A stretch of DNA of 37,939 nt from assembly GCF_000631985.1 (NCBI RefSeq), contig NZ_JFYN01000022.1:1-37939 (forward strand), written 5' to 3'. How positions within the stretch are numbered: position 1 is the first letter of the stretch; every line of letters begins with the position of its first letter. Origin of the DNA: Pseudomonas sp. RIT288 (GTDB taxonomy: Bacteria > Pseudomonadota > Gammaproteobacteria > Pseudomonadales > Pseudomonadaceae). The notes under the pieces are model-generated. The model was not told where the DNA came from. It did not search any database and saw only the letters and a list, made by a program, of their open reading frames with translations. The translations under genes and the position numbers were made by a program. This document shows, in pieces, positions 22,597-30,996 of this stretch.

Positions 22597-24839
22597 ACCC
22601 GCAAGACCAAGAAGCCTTTGAAGAACTGCTGGCCAACTGTGCCGACGAACCGATCCGCTTTCCGGGGGCGATTCAGCCTCATGGCCTGTTGCTGACCCTG
22701 AGCGAGCCGGCGCTGGAAATCATTCAGATCAGCGCCAACGTCGAGAACCTGCTGGCACGTTCGGCGCAGGAACTGATCGGCCAGCCGCTGCACGAGTTGC
22801 TGGGTGAGACGTACGCGGCGGCCGTGCGCGAGGCGTTGCAACAACCGGTATTTGCCGATGCCGCACCGTTGCATTTTCGCCTCAACGGCACCGCGTTCGA
22901 AGGTCTGCTGCACCGGCATCAAGGCGTGTTGATTCTGGAACTGGAAATCCACGTCGAGAACTTCCAGCCGCGTAACATCGCCGGCAACCAGACCCATCTG
23001 GGGCGCATGCTTCAGCGCTTGCAAGCGGCCACTTCGCTGCAGGCGCTATACGACATCAGCGTCAAGGAAATCCAGGCGATGACCGGTTACGACCGGGTGC
23101 TGATCTACCGTTTCGAGGAGGAGGGCCACGGTCAAGTGATCGCCGAGGCATCCGATCCGTCGATGGAAGTATTCAACGGCCTGTTCTTCCCGGCCTCGGA
23201 CATTCCCGAGCAGGCGCGCGAGCTGTACCGCACTAACTGGCTGCGGATCATCCCGAATGCCGATTACCAGCCGGTGCCGCTGGTGCCCAAGTTGCGCCCG
23301 GACACCCAGACCCCGCTGGACCTGAGTTTCGCCACCCTGCGCAGCGTCTCGCCGATTCATTGCCAGTACATGAAGAACATGGGCGTGCTGTCGTCGATGA
23401 GCATCTCGCTGCTCAAGGGTGACAAGCTCTGGGGGCTGATCAGCTGCGGCAACCGCCAGCCGCTGCATGTGCCGCATGAGCTGCGCAGCGCGTGCCAGAC
23501 CATCGGTCAGGTGTTGTCGCTGCAGATCAGCGCGATGGAGGCGCTGGAAATCAGCCGCCAGCGTGAGGAGAAAGTCGAGGCGTTGGCACTGCTCAATCAA
23601 GCAATGATCGACTCCCCGCAAAATGTCTTCGACGGTCTGGCGCAACAACCCCAAGTGCTGATGGCGCTGGCCGGGGCCGGGGGCATTGCGATTATCGAAG
23701 ACAAGCAATTGCACCGTTATGGCAACTGCCCGGAGCCGGAAGACATTCGCGCCCTGCATAAATGGTTGCAGGAAACCGGTAAACCGGTGTTCGCCAGCCA
23801 TCATCTGGCGAGCGTCTATCCGCCAGCCGCGCAGTTTCAGCAAGTGGCCAGCGGCGTGCTCGCCATGAGCCTGCCTAAACCGGTGGACAACGGCGTGTTG
23901 TGGTTCCGTCCCGAGGTCAAGGAGAACATCAATTGGAGCGGCGACCCACGCAAGCCGCTGGATCTGGAAAATTCCGACGCCGGCCTGCGTCTGCGCCCGC
24001 GCACTTCGTTCGAAATCTGGAAAGTCGAGATGGCCGGCATCTCCACCAAGTGGAGCCACGGCGATCTGTTTGCGGCCAATGACTTGCGCCGTTCGGCACT
24101 GGAAAACGACCTCGCCCGTCAGGTACGCCGCGAGCAGGAGGCGGTGCGCGCCCGTGATGAGCTGGTGGCAGTGGTCTCCCACGACCTGCGCAACCCGATG
24201 ACCGTGATTTCCATGCTCTGCGGGATGATGCAGAAGACCTTCAGCTCAGACGGCCCGCACACCTCGCGGCGCATCTCCACGGCCATCGACACCATGCAGC
24301 AGGCGGCCGGGCGGATGAACACGCTGCTCGAAGACCTGCTCGACACCTCGAAGATCGACGCCGGGCGCTACACCATCGCCCCGCAGACCCTGGACGTCGG
24401 GCAGATGTTCGAGGAGACCCAGTCACTGCTCGGGCCACTGGCGCTGGACAAGGACATCAATATCTCGTTCGAAGCCGATCCCGACCTGAAAATCCACGCC
24501 GACCCGGAGCGCCTGTTTCAGGTGCTGTCGAATCTGATCGGCAACGCGATCAAGTTCACCCCGCGCAAAGGTTCGGTGGGCGTGTTGGCCAAGTCTGACG
24601 GCAAGGAAATCGTGTTTACCGTGCGCGACACTGGCGAAGGCATTCCCAAGGAAAACCTGGCGCGGGTGTTTGACCGCTACTGGACGGTGAAGGAGGGCAA
24701 CCCGACCGGAACCGGACTGGGCTTGTACATCACGCAGGGGATTGTTGAAGCCCATGGCGGGCGCATCGAGGCCCGCAGTGAGCCGGGTGAGGGCACGGAG
24801 TTTCGGTTTACGGTGCCGGCGCTGGTCGGGAACGACTGA
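22593..24839 (+). CDS. bphP: Bacteriophytochrome histidine kinase
   Basis: This is a 748-residue red/far-red photoreceptor. The PAS domain carries the biliverdin-attachment Cys16 (NCADEPIRFPGAIQPHG). The GAF domain has PASDIP with Asp203 and the chromophore-pocket His256 (SPIHCQYMKNMG). The PHY tongue shows PRTSF and WSHGD. The kinase core has the phospho-acceptor His530 in VVSHDLRNPMTV, N-box NLIGNAIKFT and G-boxes DTGEGI and GTGLGLYI. The ATG at 22593 overlaps the bphO stop. No response regulator is adjacent, so its target is elsewhere. All key photochemical residues seem intact. Confidence 0.97.
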   Translation: MNPQDQEAFEELLANCADEPIRFPGAIQPHGLLLTLSEPALEIIQISANVENLLARSAQELIGQPLHELLGETYAAAVREALQQPVFADAAPLHFRLNGTAFEGLLHRHQGVLILELEIHVENFQPRNIAGNQTHLGRMLQRLQAATSLQALYDISVKEIQAMTGYDRVLIYRFEEEGHGQVIAEASDPSMEVFNGLFFPASDIPEQARELYRTNWLRIIPNADYQPVPLVPKLRPDTQTPLDLSFATLRSVSPIHCQYMKNMGVLSSMSISLLKGDKLWGLISCGNRQPLHVPHELRSACQTIGQVLSLQISAMEALEISRQREEKVEALALLNQAMIDSPQNVFDGLAQQPQVLMALAGAGGIAIIEDKQLHRYGNCPEPEDIRALHKWLQETGKPVFASHHLASVYPPAAQFQQVASGVLAMSLPKPVDNGVLWFRPEVKENINWSGDPRKPLDLENSDAGLRLRPRTSFEIWKVEMAGISTKWSHGDLFAANDLRRSALENDLARQVRREQEAVRARDELVAVVSHDLRNPMTVISMLCGMMQKTFSSDGPHTSRRISTAIDTMQQAAGRMNTLLEDLLDTSKIDAGRYTIAPQTLDVGQMFEETQSLLGPLALDKDINISFEADPDLKIHADPERLFQVLSNLIGNAIKFTPRKGSVGVLAKSDGKEIVFTVRDTGEGIPKENLARVFDRYWTVKEGNPTGTGLGLYITQGIVEAHGGRIEARSEPGEGTEFRFTVPALVGND

Positions 24840-24861
24840 TAGCCATACATCGGGACAAGAA

Positions 24862-24891
24862 CAGCCCGGCGGGTGAATGCCGGCCGGGCTG
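24862..24891. terminator. Hairpin between bphP and the Fic gene
   Basis: The arms cagcccggc (24862-24870) and gccgggctg (24883-24891) flank a 12-nt loop. The minus-strand side continues TTCTTGTCC, and the plus side has no T run. It serves the convergent gene ends. Confidence 0.6.
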
Positions 24892-24904
24892 CTGCTACTC
24901 GCAG

Positions 24905-27658
24905 TTAAAGGCTTGCCAGTGTTCCATCGACGCCATGAATTGCGCTGAACGCTTCTTTCGAAAGCGGGTTGAAACGGTTGCGTCGTAGCTCGCTGATTGC
25001 GAACAACGCACGGCCTGTGCGGCCATTGCCGTCACCGAACGCATGGAAACCCACAACCGCACCGAGCAGTTGCTTGCCGAAGTGTTCATGAGCGGGGTTC
25101 AGTATTTTCAGATGATCCTGCATCAACGCGAAGCCGCTGATGTCGCTAACATATTTCGCCTCATTCAAGCCCACGCGAACGACGTCGGCGGTGGCGGGCG
25201 CGATCCGAAGATGTAACTGCGCTATGACCGCAGGATCGGTCAGCGATTTACTGCTGGCCGCGTATTCGCGCAGTGCCGCGACGATGCTGTCAAAGTTGTT
25301 ACCTTGCGAGTTTGATGCATAAACAATCCATGCGCCGGCTCGCTCGGCATTATCGCTGAGGCCTCGTATGTTGTATCGCGACTCATCCAATATCCCATTG
25401 TAAGGGGCTGCGCCCAAATCCTGTTTCAGCAGATTCTGCTGATAATTTTTGATGTAGTTGGCTTTGCGGACTTCGACCTCGGTGAGCGTTGCCAGCGAGG
25501 TTGCATATGCATTGGCTAGTGTACGAGTAGAGCTGTAGTCGAACGCATTTTTGGACATGAAGGTTTTTAGCAGATCTTCCAGAGCCGTTTTGCCAATCAG
25601 TTTCTCAAGCTCTTGAGCTGATTGCAGTTTGCGTGTGGTATCGAGAATCGAATTCTGGAAAAGGTGATCCAGCTCAAGGGCGCTGACATCCTTGGGGAGC
25701 GCAATGGTCTTGTCAGTCATGCGGGTCAGGATCTGGCTTGTGCTCTCGAGGGTGTCATCCTTGAACAACGCTCTGGCATGCGCCACCGTCGGCAACGTCA
25801 TGCGAATCTCCGCTGCAGCCCCGGTCTTGCTCAGGGCCTTGACCAGGTCGTACGAGCCGCTGCTGGTACTGCTCAGCGCTCGAAGTTGTCCGGCTCCGGC
25901 CCGGATGACGGTATGGCCGAAATGGCTGAGTTTCATCACGCCTTTGCCGACCAGTCTGGCACCACCGTGAACCAGCTTCGGAACGCCATCGAGCGGATTG
26001 AACACCGACAGCGCAACGCTTGCGCCGACCTTGCTCAGGCTTAACAGTCTTGTACTGCTGCCCAGCGCCTTGCTGAACGGCCCCAGCGCTCCGGCAAAGA
26101 CGAAGAGGATCGCGGTAAGGTCCATCACACAGCTGAATATGGCACCGCTGCGAAGATCTGGATCACCGGAGGACAGGCCCCTGATGCACTGGCGGAACGG
26201 GATGACGATGTCGAGAAAGGTTTCGGTGACGTTGTCCCAGTCATCATGTTTCTTCTCCAGGGCCGGTCTGTCGTAACTGATTGCATAAAACTGATCGTAA
26301 TGGGTCGGGGGGTTATGTTCGGCAATGATTTCGCCGATCTTGTTGAAACGTTCCGAGTTGAAACTGTGCATAGGGCTACGCGTAAGGGGTAGCGCGTCGT
26401 CAGGTTCATCGAATTCGGCAAAGCGTTCGAGAATGATGCCCGGCCTGTCTCGAAGCTCCTCGCCCAAGGGTGCCTGGCCTTCGAAGTAGGCGGTTTTTTC
26501 GATTCGCGTGGAAAGATACGTCAGCGACTTGAAGTCACTGTCGCCGTTCGGTCCCTCGGTAAACCATCCATACTCATCAGATGTATGGCCGCTGATGTAA
26601 GCTTCAGCCAGTGCCGGATTATTTCGGCAAATGCCTTGCAGAGGGAATACTTCAAAACAGTAAAACTGCAATCCATACTTGCAAATCAGCATGTTGCCGA
26701 AACGCGCTGTTAATCGTGGATCAAAAGGTACAAAGTTACTGTTTTTCGGGGAGTGTGAGGAAACTTCGCGAGCGCTGAATATGGCCACCTTGCCAAATTC
26801 AAGTGCCATCCGTTCTTCTCGTGGCAATCGTGAAAGTGTCAGGCGCACAGTGGTATTGATGGCCGCTTTGTATTGCTTGAAGTGTTCCTTTACTTTTTCC
26901 TTGTAAATGTCATTGATTGGCTCAAGTTCCAGCAGATCCGGATGCGCCTCGTAGATACTTGGGCCAGATTGCCTGTCATAGTCCTTTTTGAACAACAGGT
27001 TGCGGGTCATATAAACATCGAGCACGGAATGATAGTTGCGTTTGAATCCGTACTCGACCGGCAACGCTATTTCTGTCGTCGGATCGCAACCAATGTCGTA
27101 CAGCTCGGCTTTCGCCAGCTTGCGCCGGCTGACCGGTGGAGTGGCGAGCGTTGTCAGTGCGGCGCTGATCGCCTCGATGTAGGCGTTGTATTGGGTGGCA
27201 GCCAGCTTGAACAGGTCTTGGGTTGGCAGTTCATTGGCATTTTCCGGTTCCAGGCCATTCAGCATCGACCAGTCCATGATGCCTTGCAGGTTTGCCCAGT
27301 CATGCAGGGTCTGCTGTTGCGCACTGGTAGGCAAAATCGCGCCCAATTCAAGCAGCTTGTCATAGGACATCTGACTGGACAGGCCAGGGGCGATGCTCTC
27401 GGCCAGGCTTACCGATTTGCGCAGAATTACCCAACCTGTCGTACCGATCTGCAGAGTCGCGGGTGTTCTGACCAGGAACTCCGGCGCAAGTCCGGCGAGG
27501 ATCAGTTCCAGTGCCATTGGAACTGCATATTCCTTGATACGTCGGTGTCCGAGTGCCTGTTCCAGTGCCAGGTTAACCTCATGGGAGGTTGCCTGCACGT
27601 AACCTGGGTTATAGATATTCTGCTCGATAAAGTTCTGGTTCTTGTCTTCGCGACCCAA
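24905..27658 (-). CDS. Large toxin-like protein with C-terminal Fic domain (3' part of an amber-split frame)
   Basis: This open frame has 917 codons. The C-terminus has a Fic motif HAFGDGNGRTGR (residues 872-883), with catalytic His872, the acidic residue and the GNGRxxR phosphate loop intact. Fic enzymes usually transfer AMP to target hydroxyls. Ala replaces the common Pro after His. A hydrophobic segment near residues 500-525 (AIFSCVMDLTAILFVFAGAL), preceded by a PFRQCIRGLSSGD-type motif, resembles large Pseudomonas dermonecrotic-like toxins as I recall them. The only start near the 5' end is a TTG at 27658 without a good ribosome-binding site; the first ATG is at codon 48. It is in frame with the preceding 313-codon gene across TAG-TCG. 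The DNA is AT-richer than its surroundings. The delivery route and any immunity gene are not evident. Confidence 0.85.
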   Translation of the reverse strand: MGREDKNQNFIEQNIYNPGYVQATSHEVNLALEQALGHRRIKEYAVPMALELILAGLAPEFLVRTPATLQIGTTGWVILRKSVSLAESIAPGLSSQMSYDKLLELGAILPTSAQQQTLHDWANLQGIMDWSMLNGLEPENANELPTQDLFKLAATQYNAYIEAISAALTTLATPPVSRRKLAKAELYDIGCDPTTEIALPVEYGFKRNYHSVLDVYMTRNLLFKKDYDRQSGPSIYEAHPDLLELEPINDIYKEKVKEHFKQYKAAINTTVRLTLSRLPREERMALEFGKVAIFSAREVSSHSPKNSNFVPFDPRLTARFGNMLICKYGLQFYCFEVFPLQGICRNNPALAEAYISGHTSDEYGWFTEGPNGDSDFKSLTYLSTRIEKTAYFEGQAPLGEELRDRPGIILERFAEFDEPDDALPLTRSPMHSFNSERFNKIGEIIAEHNPPTHYDQFYAISYDRPALEKKHDDWDNVTETFLDIVIPFRQCIRGLSSGDPDLRSGAIFSCVMDLTAILFVFAGALGPFSKALGSSTRLLSLSKVGASVALSVFNPLDGVPKLVHGGARLVGKGVMKLSHFGHTVIRAGAGQLRALSSTSSGSYDLVKALSKTGAAAEIRMTLPTVAHARALFKDDTLESTSQILTRMTDKTIALPKDVSALELDHLFQNSILDTTRKLQSAQELEKLIGKTALEDLLKTFMSKNAFDYSSTRTLANAYATSLATLTEVEVRKANYIKNYQQNLLKQDLGAAPYNGILDESRYNIRGLSDNAERAGAWIVYASNSQGNNFDSIVAALREYAASSKSLTDPAVIAQLHLRIAPATADVVRVGLNEAKYVSDISGFALMQDHLKILNPAHEHFGKQLLGAVVGFHAFGDGNGRTGRALFAISELRRNRFNPLSKEAFSAIHGVDGTLASL

Positions 27659-27664
27659 CGACTA
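27659..27664 (-). other. In-frame amber codon joining the two parts of the Fic locus
   Basis: On the minus strand the sequence reads GAT TAG TCG TTG GGT. TAG (27664-27662) is the only stop between the two open frames, which are in the same phase (28603 minus 27658 is 945, divisible by three). It could be a nonsense mutation, a recoding site or a genuine gene border with TTG re-initiation. Confidence 0.9.
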
Positions 27665-28603
27665 ATCCAGCATGACCGCTGCGACCAGCAGGCGACTGCG
27701 CTGCTCTGTGCTCAGCACAGTCGCATTGGCCATGGACGGCTCGCTCAACGCTTCGAAGCAGGACTGGGCGAAAGCTTTGGCTTCTTCGGTCTCGATCAGC
27801 AGTGTCCAGGCGCGACGCGGGTATTCACGCAGGGCTGTCGGCGTCTCTTTCTTGAGCAGTGCATCCGCCAGATAATTGATCAGCGGTTCCGTGCGCGGCT
27901 CGCCCTTGTCCATCAGCTTATGGATGACCTGATAGATAGCCGATTGCTGATCTTCATCGATGCACAGCTCTGTTGCGCCGGTTTCGTTCGATTTCCCCCA
28001 GTAGTTGCCATGCGTGGGTGGCAGCGGCAACGTCAGCTCGAGCCAGGCAATCAGGTTTTGCAACTGGTCTGCGGCCTCGGGCAGGTTCAGTTGCTGGAAC
28101 TGCAGCCAGTTGAGCAAGGGCAGACGGTCGCTTGAAGACACGATGCCGCCGGTCATGACTGCACTTCTGGCCAGCAGTTGCAGGTCGGCTTTCAACGAAT
28201 CAATCGCGTGGACCTGCTGGGTGATATCAATGCGTTCGATAAACGTCCCGACAGTTTTTTCGACTTCATGGACTTGAAATATTTCGCCCTTTTTATTGAC
28301 CAGTGTCCAGTTGTCATCATTGATTTCCAACGCATCGACGATTGCAACGAATTGTGGTTGAAGTGTCAGTTGGCGCAGGACGATATGTGCCGAGAAATGC
28401 ACTTGGTTGAATTGACTTCCCTCAAGAGTCGATATGCACAGTTGTTTGCTATTAACACGGTTGGTGGGGTAGGCATAGTTGTCGCTGGCCTTGGCCTTTT
28501 CCCACTTTTCGAGCAGGGTTCTCGTTGTCTGCGCAATAGTACGTCGCTCAAGTTGCTCACTTGATAAGGGGGCAGGGGTAAAAAGATTGGTTAAAGTCGT
28601 CAT
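27662..28603 (-). CDS. Unrecognised protein, probably the N-terminal part of the Fic toxin
   Basis: This is a 313-residue product beginning MTTLTNLFTPAPLSSEQLE, with GGAAGG 11 nt before the ATG. I recognise no domain. It is mixed helical in appearance, has no signal peptide or membrane segment, and shows leucine-rich stretches such as LLNWLQFQQLNLPEA. It ends in VAAVMLD followed by TAG. The next codons TCG TTG GGT continue the same frame into the 917-codon Fic gene. Replacing TAG by CAG (one C-to-T difference) would give a single protein of about 1232 residues. Alternatives are a separate partner or immunity protein with the Fic gene translated by re-initiation at TTG. It has no clear Fic-inhibitory S/TxxxE(G/N) motif. 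Confidence 0.75.
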   Translation of the reverse strand: MTTLTNLFTPAPLSSEQLERRTIAQTTRTLLEKWEKAKASDNYAYPTNRVNSKQLCISTLEGSQFNQVHFSAHIVLRQLTLQPQFVAIVDALEINDDNWTLVNKKGEIFQVHEVEKTVGTFIERIDITQQVHAIDSLKADLQLLARSAVMTGGIVSSSDRLPLLNWLQFQQLNLPEAADQLQNLIAWLELTLPLPPTHGNYWGKSNETGATELCIDEDQQSAIYQVIHKLMDKGEPRTEPLINYLADALLKKETPTALREYPRRAWTLLIETEEAKAFAQSCFEALSEPSMANATVLSTEQRSRLLVAAVMLD

Positions 28604-28825
28604 TGGGCGTCAGTCCTTCCGTGGCTTTATAAGTGGGTCAATAACGGGTGCGGCGAAGGTTTGTTTTCGCCTGGCGACTATATCGACGCAGTCAGGGTTT
28701 GTTTTGCAGTATTGGTTTCAATGTATGTTTCGTGTCGGTCAACAAGAGGGCAATTTTGTTCAATACAGGAGGCCATGCCTTAATTAACCTGAGATCTTTC
28801 TTCCCCAATCTGCGGCAGGTGCGTA

Positions 28826-29413
28826 ATGAGTCTGATTGTGTCGATGGCGGCGTTTGCACTGGTGGCGTCCATAACCCCGGGCCCGGTGAACATCGTCGCG
28901 CTGAGTTGCGGTGCGCAGTTCGGTTTCCGGGCCAGTCAGCGGCACGTGGCAGGAGCGACGTTGGGGTTCGTGTTGTTGCTGGTGCTGATGGGCCTGGGCC
29001 TGCATGAAATCCTGAAACTGTGGCCATTCCTGACCCGGGTGGTGCAGTTGGCCGGGGTGGCATTTCTGTTGTTCATGGCCTGGAAACTGGCTGCCGATGA
29101 CGGCCAGTTGCATGCCGGCGAGGCGGGTCGGGCGCCGTCGATGTTGTACGGCGCGGTGATGCAATGGCTCAACCCGAAAGCCTGGCTGGCCTGTGTGGCC
29201 GGGATGGGCGCGTTTGTCGCCGATGGTGAGGCACGGCTGGTCTGGCAGTTCGCTGCGGTGTATCTGGTGATCTGTTATCTGTCGGTCGGTTGCTGGGTCT
29301 ACGCCGGAACGTTTTTGCGTGGGTATCTGGGCAATCCGAAGGGGATGCGGTTGTTCAATCGGTTGATGGCCTTGTTGCTGGCGGCGAGCGCGGGTTATCT
29401 GCTGTTGCCGTGA
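28826..29413 (+). CDS. LysE/RhtB family transporter
   Basis: This is a 195-residue inner-membrane protein with about six hydrophobic segments and the family motif ASITPGPVNIVALSCGAQFG at the N-terminus. The internal QWLNPKAWLACVAG segment is also typical. It probably exports an amino acid or related compound. The start at 28826 has GCAGGTG upstream. It converges on an AraC-type regulator only 14 bp away, a pairing often seen for this family, so the regulator may control it. The 222 bp upstream (28604-28825) are AT-rich and should contain the promoters of both this gene and the minus-strand Fic locus; no boxes were convincing. Confidence 0.9.
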   Translation: MSLIVSMAAFALVASITPGPVNIVALSCGAQFGFRASQRHVAGATLGFVLLLVLMGLGLHEILKLWPFLTRVVQLAGVAFLLFMAWKLAADDGQLHAGEAGRAPSMLYGAVMQWLNPKAWLACVAGMGAFVADGEARLVWQFAAVYLVICYLSVGCWVYAGTFLRGYLGNPKGMRLFNRLMALLLAASAGYLLLP

Positions 29414-29427
29414 GCCCGGCGCCAGGA

Positions 29428-30261
29428 TCAGCCGCGATATTGGCCGGGTGTCGCCGCCAGATGCTGTTTGAATGCGCGCTGAAAATGCGCCTGATCGGCA
29501 AACCCTGCTTCCAGTGCGACATCGGCAATCAACTGGCCGCTGCGCAGGCGTTCGCGGGCGAACTGGATGCGCTGGTTGACCACAAATGCATGCGGAGTCA
29601 TGCCGTAATGCTGCTTGAACGCACGGATCAGATACGACGGCGACAACTGCGCCGCTGCGCAGATGTCCTCCATGCTGAGCAGATCGGTGCAGTGTTCGCG
29701 GATGAACTCGGCGGCGCGTTCGAGCTTGAAATTCGGCTCGCGCAACGGTGGTTCAGCCGGGTTCAGGCGTAGTTGCAGATCGCTGAAAAACTCCACCGCT
29801 GCGCTGTGTTTGCGCAGTCCGTCCTGCTGCTCATCGACCAGCGTGACGTAAAGTCCTTGCAGGTCACGAAACAGTCGCGGGTCATCCAGATGAGTCGTGG
29901 AAAACCGCCGAAACTCAAGCTCCGCACTGAACCCCAGTTGATGCTGCAAATCCGTCAGCCACGGCGTTTCGACATACAACATCAAGTACGACCACGGCTG
30001 ATCATCGATCGGATTGCAGGCATGCACGTCGCCCGGATTCATCAGCACCACCGTGCCGGCGGCGACGTCGAACCTCGATTGCTCATGCACATAAATGCTG
30101 CGCCCGGCCGTGATCGCGCCGATCGAAAAATGCGCATGGGAATGGCGCGAGTAGCAGACCTCACGGCCATCGGCGATGGCCCGCGCTTCGATGAAGGGCA
30201 GGGCAGCGTCCCGCCAGAAGCGTGGGGCTTTTTCAGGATTTTTGGCGGCAGCATGTTTCAT
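29428..30261 (-). CDS. AraC family transcriptional regulator
   Basis: This is a 277-residue regulator. The N-terminal cupin-like ligand domain contains HSHAHFSIGAITAG and VVLMNPGDVHACNP. The C-terminal pair of helix-turn-helix motifs spans about residues 180-275, including SMEDICAAAQLSPSYLIRAFKQHYGMTPHAFV (first) and IADVALEAGFADQAHFQRAFKQ (second). This subgroup is commonly found beside LysE-type exporters and probably senses a small amine or amino acid. The ATG at 30261 is chosen from a longer frame whose upstream part overlaps the VOC gene. It starts 35 bp after that gene, so co-transcription is possible. Confidence 0.92.
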   Translation of the reverse strand: MKHAAAKNPEKAPRFWRDAALPFIEARAIADGREVCYSRHSHAHFSIGAITAGRSIYVHEQSRFDVAAGTVVLMNPGDVHACNPIDDQPWSYLMLYVETPWLTDLQHQLGFSAELEFRRFSTTHLDDPRLFRDLQGLYVTLVDEQQDGLRKHSAAVEFFSDLQLRLNPAEPPLREPNFKLERAAEFIREHCTDLLSMEDICAAAQLSPSYLIRAFKQHYGMTPHAFVVNQRIQFARERLRSGQLIADVALEAGFADQAHFQRAFKQHLAATPGQYRG

Positions 30262-30296
30262 CGTTATGGTTCCCGGCAGGCCAGAACCGGAGTGTA

Positions 30297-30800
30297 TTAG
30301 CTCTGGCCGGCAAAGGCCCGTTCCAGTTCGGCGATGTCGAGTTTTTTCATCTTGAACATGGCCTGCATCGCCCGTTGCGACTTGCTGGTGTCGGGGTCCT
30401 GCATCATGTGCATGAACGCCACCGGCACGATCTGCCACGACACCCCGAACTGGTCCTTTAGCCAACCGCATTGCTGCGCCTCGACCGGGCCGCCGGTCGA
30501 CAGATTGCCCCAGAAGTGGTCGACTTCTTCCTGGTTCTGGCAATTGACCTGAAACGAAATGGCTTCGCTGAACTTGAACATCGGTCCGCCATTGAGACCG
30601 GTGAAGGTCTGACCGTCGAGTTCGAAACTGACGGTCATTACCGTGCCTTCCGGCTTACCGTGAAATTCCTGGCCGACCTTGCTGTAGTGGGTCAGGCTGG
30701 TGATTTTCGAATGATCGAAGATCGAGCAATAGAACTTGGCGGCCGCTTCGGCCTGATCATCGAACCACAGGCACGGTGTGAGTTTTTGAAAGCGTTGCAT
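30297..30800 (-). CDS. PhnB-like VOC family protein
   Basis: This is a 167-residue protein of the PhnB/3-demethylubiquinone-methyltransferase-like VOC group. It shows the signature opening LTPCLWFDDQAEAAAKFYCSIF, the strand FELDGQTFTGLNGGP, and the WQIVP segment. The biochemical role of this group is unclear. The ATG at 30800 is preceded by GAGG at good spacing; an ATG at 30809 is also in frame. It may form a transcript with the downstream AraC gene. Confidence 0.9.
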   Translation of the reverse strand: MQRFQKLTPCLWFDDQAEAAAKFYCSIFDHSKITSLTHYSKVGQEFHGKPEGTVMTVSFELDGQTFTGLNGGPMFKFSEAISFQVNCQNQEEVDHFWGNLSTGGPVEAQQCGWLKDQFGVSWQIVPVAFMHMMQDPDTSKSQRAMQAMFKMKKLDIAELERAFAGQS

Positions 30801-30906
30801 GGCAGTCATCCTCGGCAGATTAGACACGCAGGATCTACAGCGTAGTCAGTCCTTGGTCGAATGGCGGTGCCGTAGATCGACAAGTGCGTCGCTTGCCGCC
30901 AAACCC

Positions 30907-30996
30907 TGTAGGAGTGAGCCTGCTCGCGATGCTGTCGGTACAGTTTGCATATGTGTTGCCTGACACTACGCCATCGCGAGCAGGCTCACTCCTACA
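30907..30996. repeat. REPIN overlapping the methyltransferase stop, gagtgagcctgc type
   Basis: Perfect 25-bp arms (30907-30931 and 30972-30996) flank a 40-nt loop. The right arm provides the TAG stop (30994-30992) of the minus-strand methyltransferase. Confidence 0.93.

Noticed and set aside
26873..28135. 420-codon plus-strand frame spanning both parts of the Fic locus
   Set aside because: It is antisense to both frames and crosses their border, with no ribosome-binding site or domain. The minus-strand frames have the Fic motif.
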